From: UBA12170 sp964293475
Lineage (GTDB): Bacteria > Bacteroidota > Bacteroidia > Bacteroidales > UBA12170
NCBI GenBank assembly: GCA_964293475.1
Contig: CAXYYJ010000009.1
Location: 38,458 to 102,457 of the forward strand
Direction of reading: 5' to 3'
DNA: 64,000 nt
Shown piece after piece: positions 1 through 9,033 of this stretch; positions within the stretch are counted from its first letter, which is position 1; each line of letters opens with the position of its first letter. A program made the translations under genes and the position numbers. The notes below the pieces were generated by a model. The model saw only the letters and a program-made list of their open reading frames with translations. It was not told where the DNA came from and ran no database searches.

Positions 1-414
1 CAACTCACCGGGCATCAGCTTATTGGCATTCACAAGTTTTACGCGATTTAATACCGTGTTTACCCGTTCTCGCTTTTCTTCCAGCGTCATTTCGGTGAAC
101 ATATTGAGCGGAAACATCACATTTTCCTCCACCGAATAGCTGTCGAACAAGGCACCCCCCTGAAAAAGCATGCCCATTTCTTTTCGAATCTCTTTTCTGT
201 TTTTCAGGTTCATATCCGAAAAATTTCTGCCATCGAAATCAATATGTCCCTGATCCACCTCATGCAAACCCACCAAACATTTTAGCAAAACGGTTTTACC
301 GGCTCCGCTTTTTCCTATGATGAGATTGTTTTTCCCTTTTTCAAATTTGGCCGACACATTTTCCAAAACCATCTTGTCGCCAAAATATTTCGATATTCCT
401 ACGGCTTCAATCAT
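1..414 (-). CDS. MlaF-like ABC transporter ATP-binding protein (partial, N-terminal part)
   Basis: This is the N-terminal ~138 residues of an ABC ATPase; the rest lies beyond the window's left edge. The reading frame starts at 414 with MIEAVGISKYFGDKMV. A Walker A motif (GKSGAGKT) follows at about residues 33-40, and the Q-loop reads LFQGGALFD, a form typical of the MlaF/Ttg2A lipid-transport ATPases. The signature motif and Walker B are not in the window. Its start codon overlaps the stop of the MlaE-like permease gene by 4 bases (ATGA), so the two are translationally coupled. By family knowledge it would power movement of phospholipids between inner and outer membrane with an MCE-domain partner, which is not visible here. 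Confidence 0.9.
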   Translation of the reverse strand, partial: MIEAVGISKYFGDKMVLENVSAKFEKGKNNLIIGKSGAGKTVLLKCLVGLHEVDQGHIDFDGRNFSDMNLKNRKEIRKEMGMLFQGGALFDSYSVEENVMFPLNMFTEMTLEEKRERVNTVLNRVKLVNANKLMPGEL

Positions 415-1151
415 ATGAGAATGGTTTGAGTGAGTATCAAATTGAAAACAATGATAAGGATGCTGGCGTAAACCACAGCTTTGGTCGATGCACGACCTAC
501 CTGAATGGAACCACCCTTGATAATATAACCCTGAAAACCGGCAATACTCACAATGATAATGGCGAAAACCACCGTTTTGATGAGTGCATAAAATACAGTG
601 AAAGCATCGAACCAGCTGCGAAGACCAAGAATGTACTCGGCAGGCGTGAACAGATTGGTAAAAGTTGCAATTAAATATCCCCCAAAAATACTCACTACCA
701 TGGAGAAAACAATGAGTGCGGGATTGATAAGAATGGCCGCAACCAATTTGGGAAATATGAGAAAATTAGCAGAATTAATACCCATAATTTCCAGAGCATC
801 AATTTGTTCTGTCACACGCATGGTTCCAATTTGTGAAGCAATACTCGAACCCACCTTCCCGGCCAGAATTAAGCTAATCATGGTAGGGCTAAACTCAAGA
901 ATGGCCATTTCGCGGGTGGAATAACCCACCATTTTCATGGGAATCAAGGGGCTGTCGATGTTGTAGGCCACGAGAATAGAAACTACAGCGCCCATAAAAA
1001 TTGAAATGATAACCACTATTCCAAATGAATCGACGCCAATGGCATAGAATTCGGTGAGCAATTGCTGATAAAAGACACGTCTTTTTTGTGGCTTTGAAAG
1101 CACCTGCCACATAAAAATTAAATATCGGCCTGTTTGTTGAAAAAACTTCAT
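411..1151 (-). CDS. MlaE-family lipid ABC transporter permease
   Basis: A 246-residue integral membrane protein with the MlaE/YrbE permease fold: several long hydrophobic segments and the conserved central stretch GKVGSSIASQIGTMRVTEQI followed by DALEIMG (about residues 95-125), which is diagnostic for the family. The length matches the usual 240-265 residues. It is transcribed with the ATPase gene that overlaps it by 4 bases. Known family role: inner-membrane core of the system that shuttles phospholipids and maintains outer-membrane asymmetry. The 233 bases upstream separate it from rluD; no clear promoter box was recognised there. Confidence 0.93.
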   Translation of the reverse strand: MKFFQQTGRYLIFMWQVLSKPQKRRVFYQQLLTEFYAIGVDSFGIVVIISIFMGAVVSILVAYNIDSPLIPMKMVGYSTREMAILEFSPTMISLILAGKVGSSIASQIGTMRVTEQIDALEIMGINSANFLIFPKLVAAILINPALIVFSMVVSIFGGYLIATFTNLFTPAEYILGLRSWFDAFTVFYALIKTVVFAIIIVSIAGFQGYIIKGGSIQVGRASTKAVVYASILIIVFNLILTQTILI

Positions 1152-1384
1152 TTGTTATTTTTTTGTTCCTCTGGTTTGATATTCTTCCTCAATTACCTGT
1201 ATAATTGCCTGGTGACATTGGTTTTAATTCAGAAAAATTGTTGCCAACTCTTTGCTAAACCACACTTTATCAATTAACAGATGTAAGTATAAGGCATGGC
1301 TAAATTACTGATAATGTTTAAATGACCAACAGCATTTTTCAGCGGGATAAACAAGAAGATTGAATTGGGATTTTCTAACTGATA

Positions 1385-2434
1385 TTATTCTTCCGCAAAC
1401 TGATGGTAGCTGTAATTGTCCCATTTTTCAATAACTTCCGCCATGTCTGCTGGTAAGTCCGACTCAAAATAGAGGCGTTGCCCGGTGGTTGGATGTGAGA
1501 AGCCCAGAATACGGGCGTGAAGAGCTTGCCGGGGCAATAGGGTGAAACAGTTGTTCACGAATTGTTTGTATTTGTTGAATGTGGTACCCTTTAGAATTTC
1601 GTTGCCCCCATATCGTGCATCATTAAACAGCGGATGCCTTAAAAAAGTCATATGGGCGCGGATTTGATGGGTTCTGCCAGTTTCGAGTCTGCATTCAACC
1701 AGGGTTACATAGCCCAGCCGCTTGATAACACTGTAGTGGGTAATGGCATGTTTCCCCTGGTCGTTGGCCGGGAAAGCCATCATTTGCATGCGGTTCGACG
1801 GATTGCGGGCGATGGATGCATTTATTGTTCCATGGTCGTCTTTGAGGTCTCCCCAAACCAAAGCTACATATTTGCGATCGAGGGAATGGTCGTAAAACTG
1901 TTTGGCTAATCGGGCCTGGGCCAACTCGTTCTTGGTAACCACCATGAGTCCGCTGGTATCTTTATCGATTCGGTGAACCAAAAAGGGCTCGCAGGTTTCA
2001 TTGTTTTGCTCAAAGTGATATTTTAGAGCATGAAGCAGGGTTCCGGTAAAATTTCCGTGACCAGGATGAACCACCATTCCGGGAGACTTATTCACAATTA
2101 CCAAATCATCGTCTTCATATACAATGTTCAGGGGAATATTCTCGGCATAAATGGTAGTGTCGCGGGGTGGATAGGTTAAAACGATGGTTATTACATCGCC
2201 GGGCTTTACCTTGTAGTTCGACTTCACAACTTTCTCGTTCACAAGAACATTGCCTGCTTTGGTAGCTTGTTGTATTTTGTTTCGGGTGGCATTTTCTATC
2301 CGCGCCATCAGGAATTTATCTATCCTTAGGGCAGATTGGCCGCGGTCGGCCACAATACGATAATGCTCGTAAAGCTCTTTTTCTTCGTTCTCTTCCTGTT
2401 CCAGGGGTTCGTCGAAGTATTTTTCGTCTATCAT
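1385..2434 (-). CDS. rluD: RluD-family 23S rRNA pseudouridine synthase
   Basis: A 349-residue protein with an N-terminal S4 RNA-binding domain (about residues 30-90, including LRIDKFLMARIENATRNKIQ) and a pseudouridine synthase domain. The catalytic motif HRIDKDTSGL is at residues 154-163 with the catalytic Asp at about 157. The later GRTHQIRAH motif is also present. It converts uridines in the helix 69 region of 23S rRNA, inferred from RluD homology; RluC-type specificity cannot be excluded. An acidic extension of ~25 residues precedes the S4 domain. It lies 21 bases after the T9SS-cargo gene, as the last gene of a three-gene operon with the PASTA protein. Confidence 0.92.
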   Translation of the reverse strand: MIDEKYFDEPLEQEENEEKELYEHYRIVADRGQSALRIDKFLMARIENATRNKIQQATKAGNVLVNEKVVKSNYKVKPGDVITIVLTYPPRDTTIYAENIPLNIVYEDDDLVIVNKSPGMVVHPGHGNFTGTLLHALKYHFEQNNETCEPFLVHRIDKDTSGLMVVTKNELAQARLAKQFYDHSLDRKYVALVWGDLKDDHGTINASIARNPSNRMQMMAFPANDQGKHAITHYSVIKRLGYVTLVECRLETGRTHQIRAHMTFLRHPLFNDARYGGNEILKGTTFNKYKQFVNNCFTLLPRQALHARILGFSHPTTGQRLYFESDLPADMAEVIEKWDNYSYHQFAEE

Positions 2435-2455
2435 AAAAATTAGGGAGTCATTGTT

Positions 2456-4360
2456 TTAACGTGTCTGCTTGATAAGCTTTTGGGTGACCGATTCCCCAGT
2501 GGAAGGGTCGGTAATTCGTACAAAATAAACTCCATTGTTCAGGGTTCCCAATTGAACGATAGATTCTGCTCTGTTGCTATAAACTTGCTGTCCGCCAATA
2601 TGATATATCTCCAGCCACATATCGTCCAGGTTTTTATCGGGCCAATTCAAATACAAATACTCTCCAAAGAGTGGGTTTGGATAAATTTTCAGATTCTCTT
2701 TTTCTTTGATTTCTTCTGCGCCTACGAAATTGGCAGAACCAAAAACAGGGCGAATCATTAAGGCACCATTGTAGAGAGAGTTATTCCACTGATTGCCAAC
2801 ATAATAATAGAGATAATCCTTGCTATTGCCGGCAAAATCGAAGCCCATATTGAGATTATCGGCGGTAATTTGCTGAAATCCAACATAAAACTCGTTGGCT
2901 AAAACAATGGCGGTATCCAAATCGAAGGTGACAAAATTATAAAGACCTTCGGTGAATGAAACCTTAAACGATTTTTTATAGACTACTTCTTCTGGTTCAA
3001 TGTTTTTCCATACCATGAGGTAAAAATACTGCTCATTGGCCGAAGTAAGCGTTGGATTGAAATACATTTGAACTTTCCGCAAAGTATCTTTGGTGTTCAG
3101 TTTAAACTGCAGTGCAGCCTTTCCTCCTATTTCGCTCAAGCCATAGCCTGCTTCTGGTGTTCCATCGTCGTAGGCATAATAGTTGCCAAATTCCTGAATT
3201 CGAACCACCGTGTCGCCAATTCCTGTTAAACCAATATCGTTAACGGTATGTGTTATGGAATAGGATTTAAAAGTTTCGTTGTAGATGGAGAAAAAACTAA
3301 TAACCTCCGGATTTAAAAACCTGTCATAGTTAGAATATCCAGATTCGGAAAAAGGGAAAATTGTTGCAGTTCCACCGTTGTAGATGCTGTCCTGATTGGT
3401 CTGGCCAGATATTTTGTAGGAATAGGTTGATGTGTATTCTTCCTTATCCAGATTGCTGATATAAACACTATCGATCGATTCCTTCATGCTGTTGGTAGGG
3501 TCGTTGCGATATTGCCGGTAGGGCATGCTTTCGTATCTTTTTATCATGCTTGGGGGTTCGCTGATAAAAGCAATTTTCCGGTAGCTGCTGTCGGTGATGG
3601 TTCGGTTATAATCGAGCCAAACCAAATCGATATTCCAGTGGTCGCAATTGCCTTGCCAGTCGGGCTGACTCACACCTGCCAGACTTGCCATATTGTGAAA
3701 GCGAAACTGAAAGCCCGAATGATAGTATTTTGCACTGTCGCTGATGGGGATAAAGACTTGTTGACTGTAGGTTTCCTGTTTCACAAAAAAGCTGTCTAAG
3801 GTGGTGCCGTCGCTGCTCCAAACCGGAAACCAAAGATTTAGCACGGGGGAGAAAAACTCCAGCGTTAGTTTGTCGGTTTCTTCCGGCGCATTTCCTATTC
3901 CCTGAGGTTGATAGTAAAAGCTAAAATACACGCTGTCTTTAACCATGATGGGTCTAAGAACCGGGTCTTGCAGGCTATCGAGACGAATGGGTTGTGAGAG
4001 CAAAGTATCGGCAGGAAAAGAATATGGGCCTGCATTCGTATGAATTTTTCCGGTGCCATCCATGGCATCGAAAGTAGCCACACCCAAATCGGGGGGGAAA
4101 TACTGGAATTTCTTGTTTACATAAACATTTATCCCCAGCCATCTTTTTGAATCGGGATAAAGGCTGTATTGATTAAAATCGTCGAAAAACGGCAAAAACA
4201 TGGGTTCTGCCATTTGGCTTTTAAAACTCTGGTTCTCGTTTGACTCATAGAAATCATTCAATACAGGGTCTATTTGCAAAGGAAGCAGTTGTTCCTGAGC
4301 AGAAACCCTAAACCAGAATCCGGCCAGGAAAATTATAATTATCGTTAAGTTATATTTCAT
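2456..4360 (-). CDS. Secreted protein with T9SS type A C-terminal sorting domain
   Basis: A 634-residue protein starting with a signal peptide (hydrophobic residues 4-18, cleavage near VSA-QEQ). It ends in a type IX secretion sorting domain: IYPNP near residue 560, then a short beta-rich module with NGVYFVRI and the final QKLIKQTR. The central region has no motif I recognise with certainty; it holds aromatic-rich beta segments like those of jelly-roll or cleaved-adhesin modules. It is a predicted cargo of the T9SS whose components are encoded at 21-33 kb. It is cotranscribed with the PASTA gene (2-base gap) and rluD (21-base gap), an arrangement that suggests an envelope role but does not define one. 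Confidence 0.85.
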   Translation of the reverse strand: MKYNLTIIIIFLAGFWFRVSAQEQLLPLQIDPVLNDFYESNENQSFKSQMAEPMFLPFFDDFNQYSLYPDSKRWLGINVYVNKKFQYFPPDLGVATFDAMDGTGKIHTNAGPYSFPADTLLSQPIRLDSLQDPVLRPIMVKDSVYFSFYYQPQGIGNAPEETDKLTLEFFSPVLNLWFPVWSSDGTTLDSFFVKQETYSQQVFIPISDSAKYYHSGFQFRFHNMASLAGVSQPDWQGNCDHWNIDLVWLDYNRTITDSSYRKIAFISEPPSMIKRYESMPYRQYRNDPTNSMKESIDSVYISNLDKEEYTSTYSYKISGQTNQDSIYNGGTATIFPFSESGYSNYDRFLNPEVISFFSIYNETFKSYSITHTVNDIGLTGIGDTVVRIQEFGNYYAYDDGTPEAGYGLSEIGGKAALQFKLNTKDTLRKVQMYFNPTLTSANEQYFYLMVWKNIEPEEVVYKKSFKVSFTEGLYNFVTFDLDTAIVLANEFYVGFQQITADNLNMGFDFAGNSKDYLYYYVGNQWNNSLYNGALMIRPVFGSANFVGAEEIKEKENLKIYPNPLFGEYLYLNWPDKNLDDMWLEIYHIGGQQVYSNRAESIVQLGTLNNGVYFVRITDPSTGESVTQKLIKQTR

Positions 4361-4362
4361 GT

Positions 4363-5226
4363 CTAAAATTCAAATTCTTCTTCTTCCTCCAACGCGCTGG
4401 AATCTATTTGTATGCTGTCAACAGCACGAAAATAAAATGGAAGTGAGTCATAATTAAAACCTCTATTAATAGTAATTTTTAATGAAATGTAGGACCCTGG
4501 CAGCAACATGGGCGGATTTTCCGGATTTGATGCAGGAACCTGGTCGTAAACAATATAGGTAGCATTTTCTTCACGAATAAGTGTGTCTAAACTGCCAATA
4601 TTGAAGGAGCTTTTCTGAATGGATTCTTTGGCATCGGCAACATTTTTTCCCAATAAATAAGGCACCGGAACGCCGTTGTTATTTAAGCCATTTCCTGCTA
4701 CTATAGTAATGAGCGATCCACTTGGTAATTCTTCCCCCTGGGCTATGCTTCTGTTTCTATATTTTTGACCTATGATGGCATTTAGAGCCATATCGTCTTC
4801 AAAAACAATCCTTTCCACTTCAAGATGCGAAAACTTCAGCACATCGATGGCTCTTCGAACACTCAAATCCAAAAGATTGGGCATGGTGACCATTTCGGGC
4901 ATTTTGGCAACTATGGAGAGATAGATTTTTCGTCCGGTTTTGACTTTTGCTCCTGCTGTTGGATGCTGAAAAGCCACTGTTCCGGGTTTAAGTTTGGAGT
5001 CGTATAAACTGTCGGCAACTATGTATTGCAAATAATCGTTATCGGAATACTCCACCAAAGAGTCTGTATTTTTACCAAACAGAGAAGGCACAATAATGAC
5101 TTCTCCGTTCCGGGTGTAGGCATCAAGCCCTTGAATAATAAGGAAAATCAAAACTATTCCAAGTATAAAAGCCAAAGCCAGATGCCTTAAAAAAACTTTA
5201 CTCGTAAAGAAGGATATAATATTCAT
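4363..5226 (-). CDS. PASTA domain-containing membrane protein
   Basis: A 287-residue protein with a short cytoplasmic N-terminus, one transmembrane helix at about residues 13-33 (LALAFILGIVLIFLIIQGL) and three extracytoplasmic PASTA repeats (about 40-110, 112-183 and 186-260). Each has the typical VPxLxGxxxxxA pattern, e.g. MPNLLDLSVRRAIDVL and VPYLLGKNVADAKESI. PASTA domains bind peptidoglycan fragments in Ser/Thr kinases and PBPs, but no kinase or transpeptidase domain is present here. The tail is very acidic (EEEEEFEF). It is the first gene of an operon with a T9SS cargo and rluD. Likely role: cell-wall sensing or scaffolding (inference). Confidence 0.88.
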   Translation of the reverse strand: MNIISFFTSKVFLRHLALAFILGIVLIFLIIQGLDAYTRNGEVIIVPSLFGKNTDSLVEYSDNDYLQYIVADSLYDSKLKPGTVAFQHPTAGAKVKTGRKIYLSIVAKMPEMVTMPNLLDLSVRRAIDVLKFSHLEVERIVFEDDMALNAIIGQKYRNRSIAQGEELPSGSLITIVAGNGLNNNGVPVPYLLGKNVADAKESIQKSSFNIGSLDTLIREENATYIVYDQVPASNPENPPMLLPGSYISLKITINRGFNYDSLPFYFRAVDSIQIDSSALEEEEEFEF

Positions 5227-5340
5227 AAAGACTTACTTCAACAAATAAATAAACTAACTAAAGGATGCATTATTGCAGTGGGCAAAGATAATATTTCTCA
5301 ACTTATTTCTCTGCAATAATTAACAGCACCGCATGGCAAT

Positions 5341-5370
5341 AAAAAAGTCTGCCAAAATGTTGGCAGACTT
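5341..5370 (-). terminator. Rho-independent terminator of the small lipoprotein gene
   Basis: Perfect 11-bp stem (5345-5355 with 5360-5370) and a 4-base loop. On the minus strand it is followed by a run of six T (A-run at 5341-5346). It lies ~114 bases beyond the stop of the lipoprotein gene that ends at 5484. Confidence 0.85.
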
Positions 5371-5483
5371 CATCTCCATTCAATAGCGAGTTATCATTAA
5401 GGTTCTAAATAAAAGTTGATGAGCTAATTAAGTGGTGATTGTTTGTTAAACTAAGGGGGTTGGATATATATTTTTAATAATGC

Positions 5484-5963
5484 CTAAAAATTTGCAGTGA
5501 AACTTCCATCGGTTATGCTTTTGCTTGCCCCTGAAGTGTTGACACCTGTGAAAGAAAAGGTTCCTTTTATTTTGGTCGAAGTAAGTTCTGTAATAGTTAT
5601 GGTTCCACTGCCCACCAATCCGTTGGCCATATAGGTATCGTTTTGGCCTAATCCTGCTGTATATCGCAGTTGGTGCGCCATACCTGCAGTCATGCTATAG
5701 GAACCTGTCTGCGAAACGCCATACAATAAAATTGAAGCTTGCTTTGCATTGGCATCGCTGCCGGTGATATTAATAACGCCATTGCTATTTACTGCCTGCA
5801 CAGCCAATGATGCATTCCAGGATACTCCATCAGCTTTCAAAGCTATTGAACCGCTTGATAATAATGGATTGTCGGGAGTTGTGTCTTCGGTTTTGCTACA
5901 GCTTGATAAGCCCAAAAACAATAATGCAACGAATGCCATCGTAAATAATCTCATGTTTTTCAT
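5484..5963 (-). CDS. Small lipoprotein, DUF6252-like
   Basis: A 159-residue protein with a lipoprotein signal peptide; the lipobox LSSC places the lipidated Cys at about residue 22. The mature part is a small beta-rich domain with an early G-V-S-W-N-A segment and a later GTITITEL ... IKGTFSFTG pattern, which resembles the DUF6252 family of Bacteroidota lipoproteins. That assignment rests on pattern memory, not a search. It is monocistronic: a strong terminator lies downstream and the two-component genes end 148 bases upstream of its start region. Function unknown; probably outer-membrane anchored. Confidence 0.75.
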   Translation of the reverse strand: MKNMRLFTMAFVALLFLGLSSCSKTEDTTPDNPLLSSGSIALKADGVSWNASLAVQAVNSNGVINITGSDANAKQASILLYGVSQTGSYSMTAGMAHQLRYTAGLGQNDTYMANGLVGSGTITITELTSTKIKGTFSFTGVNTSGASKSITDGSFTANF

Positions 5964-6147
5964 TTTTGTATGATTAAGTTAGAAATTAATTTTTGTGTGT
6001 CAAAAATAGGAATATAGTGCCCGGTGAATCAATACGACAGATGGCGTATTCTGCATTGGGGCTGATTTTATTGGTGGCTACGATAGAAAAAAACCCTTCG
6101 AAACGCTCTGGTTCAAAAGGATTTAGGGATTTGTTTTTCCGGACTAT

Positions 6148-6801
6148 CTAATTCAACCAGTTGTTCTTGTCGGCTTTTTGAACCGCTTCAATTTTATTGC
6201 GAACCTGGAGTTTACGGTAAATATTTTCGATATGCTTTCTTACGGTTCCGGGCGAAATAATCAGATTGTCGGCAATTTCCTGATAATTGAGTCCTTTGCT
6301 GAGTTGCTCCAACACATCGGTTTCGCGGCTGCTGAGCGGGTTTTCTTCCAGCAAATCGGTAAATTGCGGGGGATTTCGAAGCAGTTTCAGTGCTTTGCCT
6401 GCAATGGTTGGGGTCATGGGGGCACCGCCTTCCATCATATCGCGCAGGCCTTTCGACAGCTCTTCGGGTCCGGTTTCTTTTAACAGATATCCATCCGCGC
6501 CCGCCTGAATGGCTTTAAAGATATTCTCGTCATCGTCGAAAATGGTCAGCATCACCACTTTTATGTGCGGATATTTCGATTTCACTTTGTTGGTGGTAGT
6601 AATGCCATCCATCAGCGGCATTTGAATATCCATCAGAATAATATCGACCTGGTGATAGTTTTCCAGTTTTTTGAGCAGCACTTCGCCATTCTCTCCGCTA
6701 AACTTCACTTCGAAATCGTCGAACAGACTTAATTTGTCTTGTATACTCCTGAGCAAAAAGCTATTGTCTTCTGCAATAGCTATTTTAATTTTCTTTATCA
6801 T
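6148..6801 (-). CDS. NarL/FixJ-type response regulator
   Basis: A 217-residue response regulator. The receiver domain (residues ~5-125) has the acidic pair AEDN near the start, the phospho-acceptor Asp in DIILMDIQMPLMDG (about residue 58) and the switch Lys in LLKETGP. The C-terminal LuxR-type helix-turn-helix (about 152-212) contains LSSRETDVLEQLSKGLNYQEIA and GTVRKHIENIYRKL. It lies 49 bases after the TPR histidine kinase, its likely phosphodonor. The target genes are not evident from the window. Confidence 0.93.
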   Translation of the reverse strand: MIKKIKIAIAEDNSFLLRSIQDKLSLFDDFEVKFSGENGEVLLKKLENYHQVDIILMDIQMPLMDGITTTNKVKSKYPHIKVVMLTIFDDDENIFKAIQAGADGYLLKETGPEELSKGLRDMMEGGAPMTPTIAGKALKLLRNPPQFTDLLEENPLSSRETDVLEQLSKGLNYQEIADNLIISPGTVRKHIENIYRKLQVRNKIEAVQKADKNNWLN

Positions 6802-6850
6802 AGTGGCAAAGCTAAAGTGATGCTGTTTGAAATGAAATACGATGAATGCC

Positions 6851-8854
6851 CTATATTACACTTCGCTGACACGAGATTTTTATGGTGGTTCCCTTTCCGG
6901 GATGGCTTGTAAAATCGTATCCGGCGCCAATTTCCTGTGCGCGGGTTTCCATATGATTCAGTCCATTGGTTCTTTCGAGCTCGGCCACCACAACTCCTTT
7001 TCCATTGTCGGCAATCTGAATAACAATGTTTTCACTCTCATCGAAAATGGAAATGCTGATTTCTTTGGCTTCGGAATGTTTTATGGCATTATTCACCGCT
7101 TCCTGAATGATTCTGAAAAGTTTGATACCAGTTTCGCTGTCAAGCGCCAACTGTTGTTTTGCGGAAACAAGCAGTGTAAAATGAATATGTTGCACAAGAC
7201 TTTTTGCCTTGGAAATAAAACTCGAAAGCTTCAGCTCTAAATCGTTGAGATTGATGCTTTCCTTGTTCAAAGCCCAAATGGTATCTCTGAATTCGTCGAT
7301 TGTTGAAGCCGAGAACTCCTTGATTTCCTGCAATTTGGCAGTTACCTGCTCCTTCGATCCATTCTGAGCTGTGTAGCGGGCCATATCGATGGACGAGATG
7401 ATAAAGGTGAGTTGAGAGCCAATATTGTCGTGCAAATCGCGGCTGATTCTGAGCCTTTCGCCCTGAATCTGACTTTTAATTTTTATCTCCGCCAGCTCGT
7501 CTTTCAAACGGGCTTCTTCCTGAAGTCGTTTCTGCTTAAATTTGAACTTTCTGTAATTTTCAACAGCCCCCAGAATGATGAAAACCATCACCCCCAGGAT
7601 AATAATCAACTGATAGTTCTTTTGCTTTAGATTGAGCTGATTCTGAGCAATCTCTTTCTCTTTTTTCTCGCTCTCGTACTTGGTTTTCAGCTCTTCAACT
7701 ATCTTGTTGTTCTCTATTTGAAACAACTCATCGGTGATGGAATCCGATTTAATTTTGTATTCCATGGCCTTTTCGAAATTCCGTGCCAAAGAGTAATAGC
7801 GACTCCACGCCTCGTAATTTTGATTCATTCTCTGCATTGAGTGACAGCTGTCGGCAAAAAGTTGCGCTTTGGCAAGATGAATTTCGATTCTGGTTTTTAT
7901 TTCGGGGGTTAGCTTTCCATCGTCTATGTAAAACTGAGCCATATTGTTATGAACCAGCGATAAACCATCAATATTATCTAGCTCTTCGTACATACCAATG
8001 GCCTGTTCGGAATAAGCGACTGCCTTGTCGAACTGTTTTTTTTGGGAGTAAAGACTGGCTAAGTTGGAATAAATGAGTGCGCGGGAACGCAAATCGCTGG
8101 TTTGTTCTGTGAGTTTTTCGGCTTCCAGATGATGTTCAATAGATTGGTCCAGCTGGCCAAGTTGGGTTTCGACGCCTGCAATATTTACCAATGCGGTGTA
8201 AGTGTAGCGGGTATTCTTGTTTTTTACGGCATAGTCATAGGCTTTTTGGTGATAAATGAGAGCGTTCTCGTAATTCTTCATTTCCTTAAAAATACCCCCC
8301 AGATTGTCATAAACAATAAAGTATTTATCCTCCAGATTGTTGGCTTCCAAAATTTTAATGGCTTCCAGAACATAAACCGAAGCTTCTTCAAACTTTCCCA
8401 GCTCCGAATAGCAAACGCCAATTTTGCTCAGGCTCGATATCAATTGGTTGGGATCGTTCTGATTTTTCCGGATGGCATAAGCTTTCAAATTGTAGTCTAA
8501 ACCCGTTTGATAATCGCCCTTGAGCGTGTAAAGAATGCTCAAGTCGTTGTAGGCATTGGCAATAAGCACGGAATCGCCCATTTCAAGAGCCAGATTAAGT
8601 CCCTCGAGTCCGTAGGCTTTGGATTTATCAACATCGCTGTAGCTCAGATAGTAGCACAAATCGGACAGCACCTTGATTTTCTCCTGGCCATTAAGGTTAT
8701 TGACAATAGACTCTAAACTATCGGTATTGGCTTTTTGACTAAAAACCTGTCCCGTCAGAAGTAAAGCCATTATAATGGTGATAGTTCTGATGGATTTCCA
8801 GCCAAAAGTCATATTCAACCTATTGTTTATCCGCACTTTATTATTTTTTATCAT
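6851..8854 (-). CDS. TPR-containing sensor histidine kinase (HisKA_3 type)
   Basis: A 667-residue sensor kinase. The N-terminus carries a secretion signal (LLLTGQVFSQ near residue 35) followed by about seven TPR-like repeats (residues ~45-370), a coiled coil, a transmembrane helix (LIIILGVMVFIILG, ~residue 415), then a HisKA_3 dimerisation motif RISRDLHDNIGSQLT with the phospho-accepting His. The HATPase domain has EAVNNAIKHSEA and DNGKGV. The ATG at 8854 is used here, but the ATG at 8812 fits the signal peptide better and may be the true start. It sits directly upstream of the LuxR-type regulator, forming a typical Bacteroidota two-component pair with periplasmic TPR sensing. Confidence 0.93.
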   Translation of the reverse strand: MIKNNKVRINNRLNMTFGWKSIRTITIIMALLLTGQVFSQKANTDSLESIVNNLNGQEKIKVLSDLCYYLSYSDVDKSKAYGLEGLNLALEMGDSVLIANAYNDLSILYTLKGDYQTGLDYNLKAYAIRKNQNDPNQLISSLSKIGVCYSELGKFEEASVYVLEAIKILEANNLEDKYFIVYDNLGGIFKEMKNYENALIYHQKAYDYAVKNKNTRYTYTALVNIAGVETQLGQLDQSIEHHLEAEKLTEQTSDLRSRALIYSNLASLYSQKKQFDKAVAYSEQAIGMYEELDNIDGLSLVHNNMAQFYIDDGKLTPEIKTRIEIHLAKAQLFADSCHSMQRMNQNYEAWSRYYSLARNFEKAMEYKIKSDSITDELFQIENNKIVEELKTKYESEKKEKEIAQNQLNLKQKNYQLIIILGVMVFIILGAVENYRKFKFKQKRLQEEARLKDELAEIKIKSQIQGERLRISRDLHDNIGSQLTFIISSIDMARYTAQNGSKEQVTAKLQEIKEFSASTIDEFRDTIWALNKESINLNDLELKLSSFISKAKSLVQHIHFTLLVSAKQQLALDSETGIKLFRIIQEAVNNAIKHSEAKEISISIFDESENIVIQIADNGKGVVVAELERTNGLNHMETRAQEIGAGYDFTSHPGKGTTIKISCQRSVI

Positions 8855-8976
8855 GCCAATGAATTATTTTTCATACAGAAATAACAGTTCCAGAGTTGGT
8901 TGCAAATTAAATTTTAGCAATAATCATTCGGTCGCGAGAGATAGGTTGGCCTGATTTGATGTGGGGCGAAGTTATC

Positions 8977-9015
8977 TAAAAAAAGGAGCAGAAAAAATTT
9001 AGTTTTTTCTGCTCC
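8977..9015 (-). terminator. Rho-independent terminator of the DHODH-like gene
   Basis: A 13-bp perfect stem (8985-8997 with 9003-9015), a 5-base loop and a T-run on the minus strand (A-run at 8977-8984). It lies 19 bases after the stop at 9034. Confidence 0.9.
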
Positions 9016-9033
9016 CTGAATTTCCTGATATTA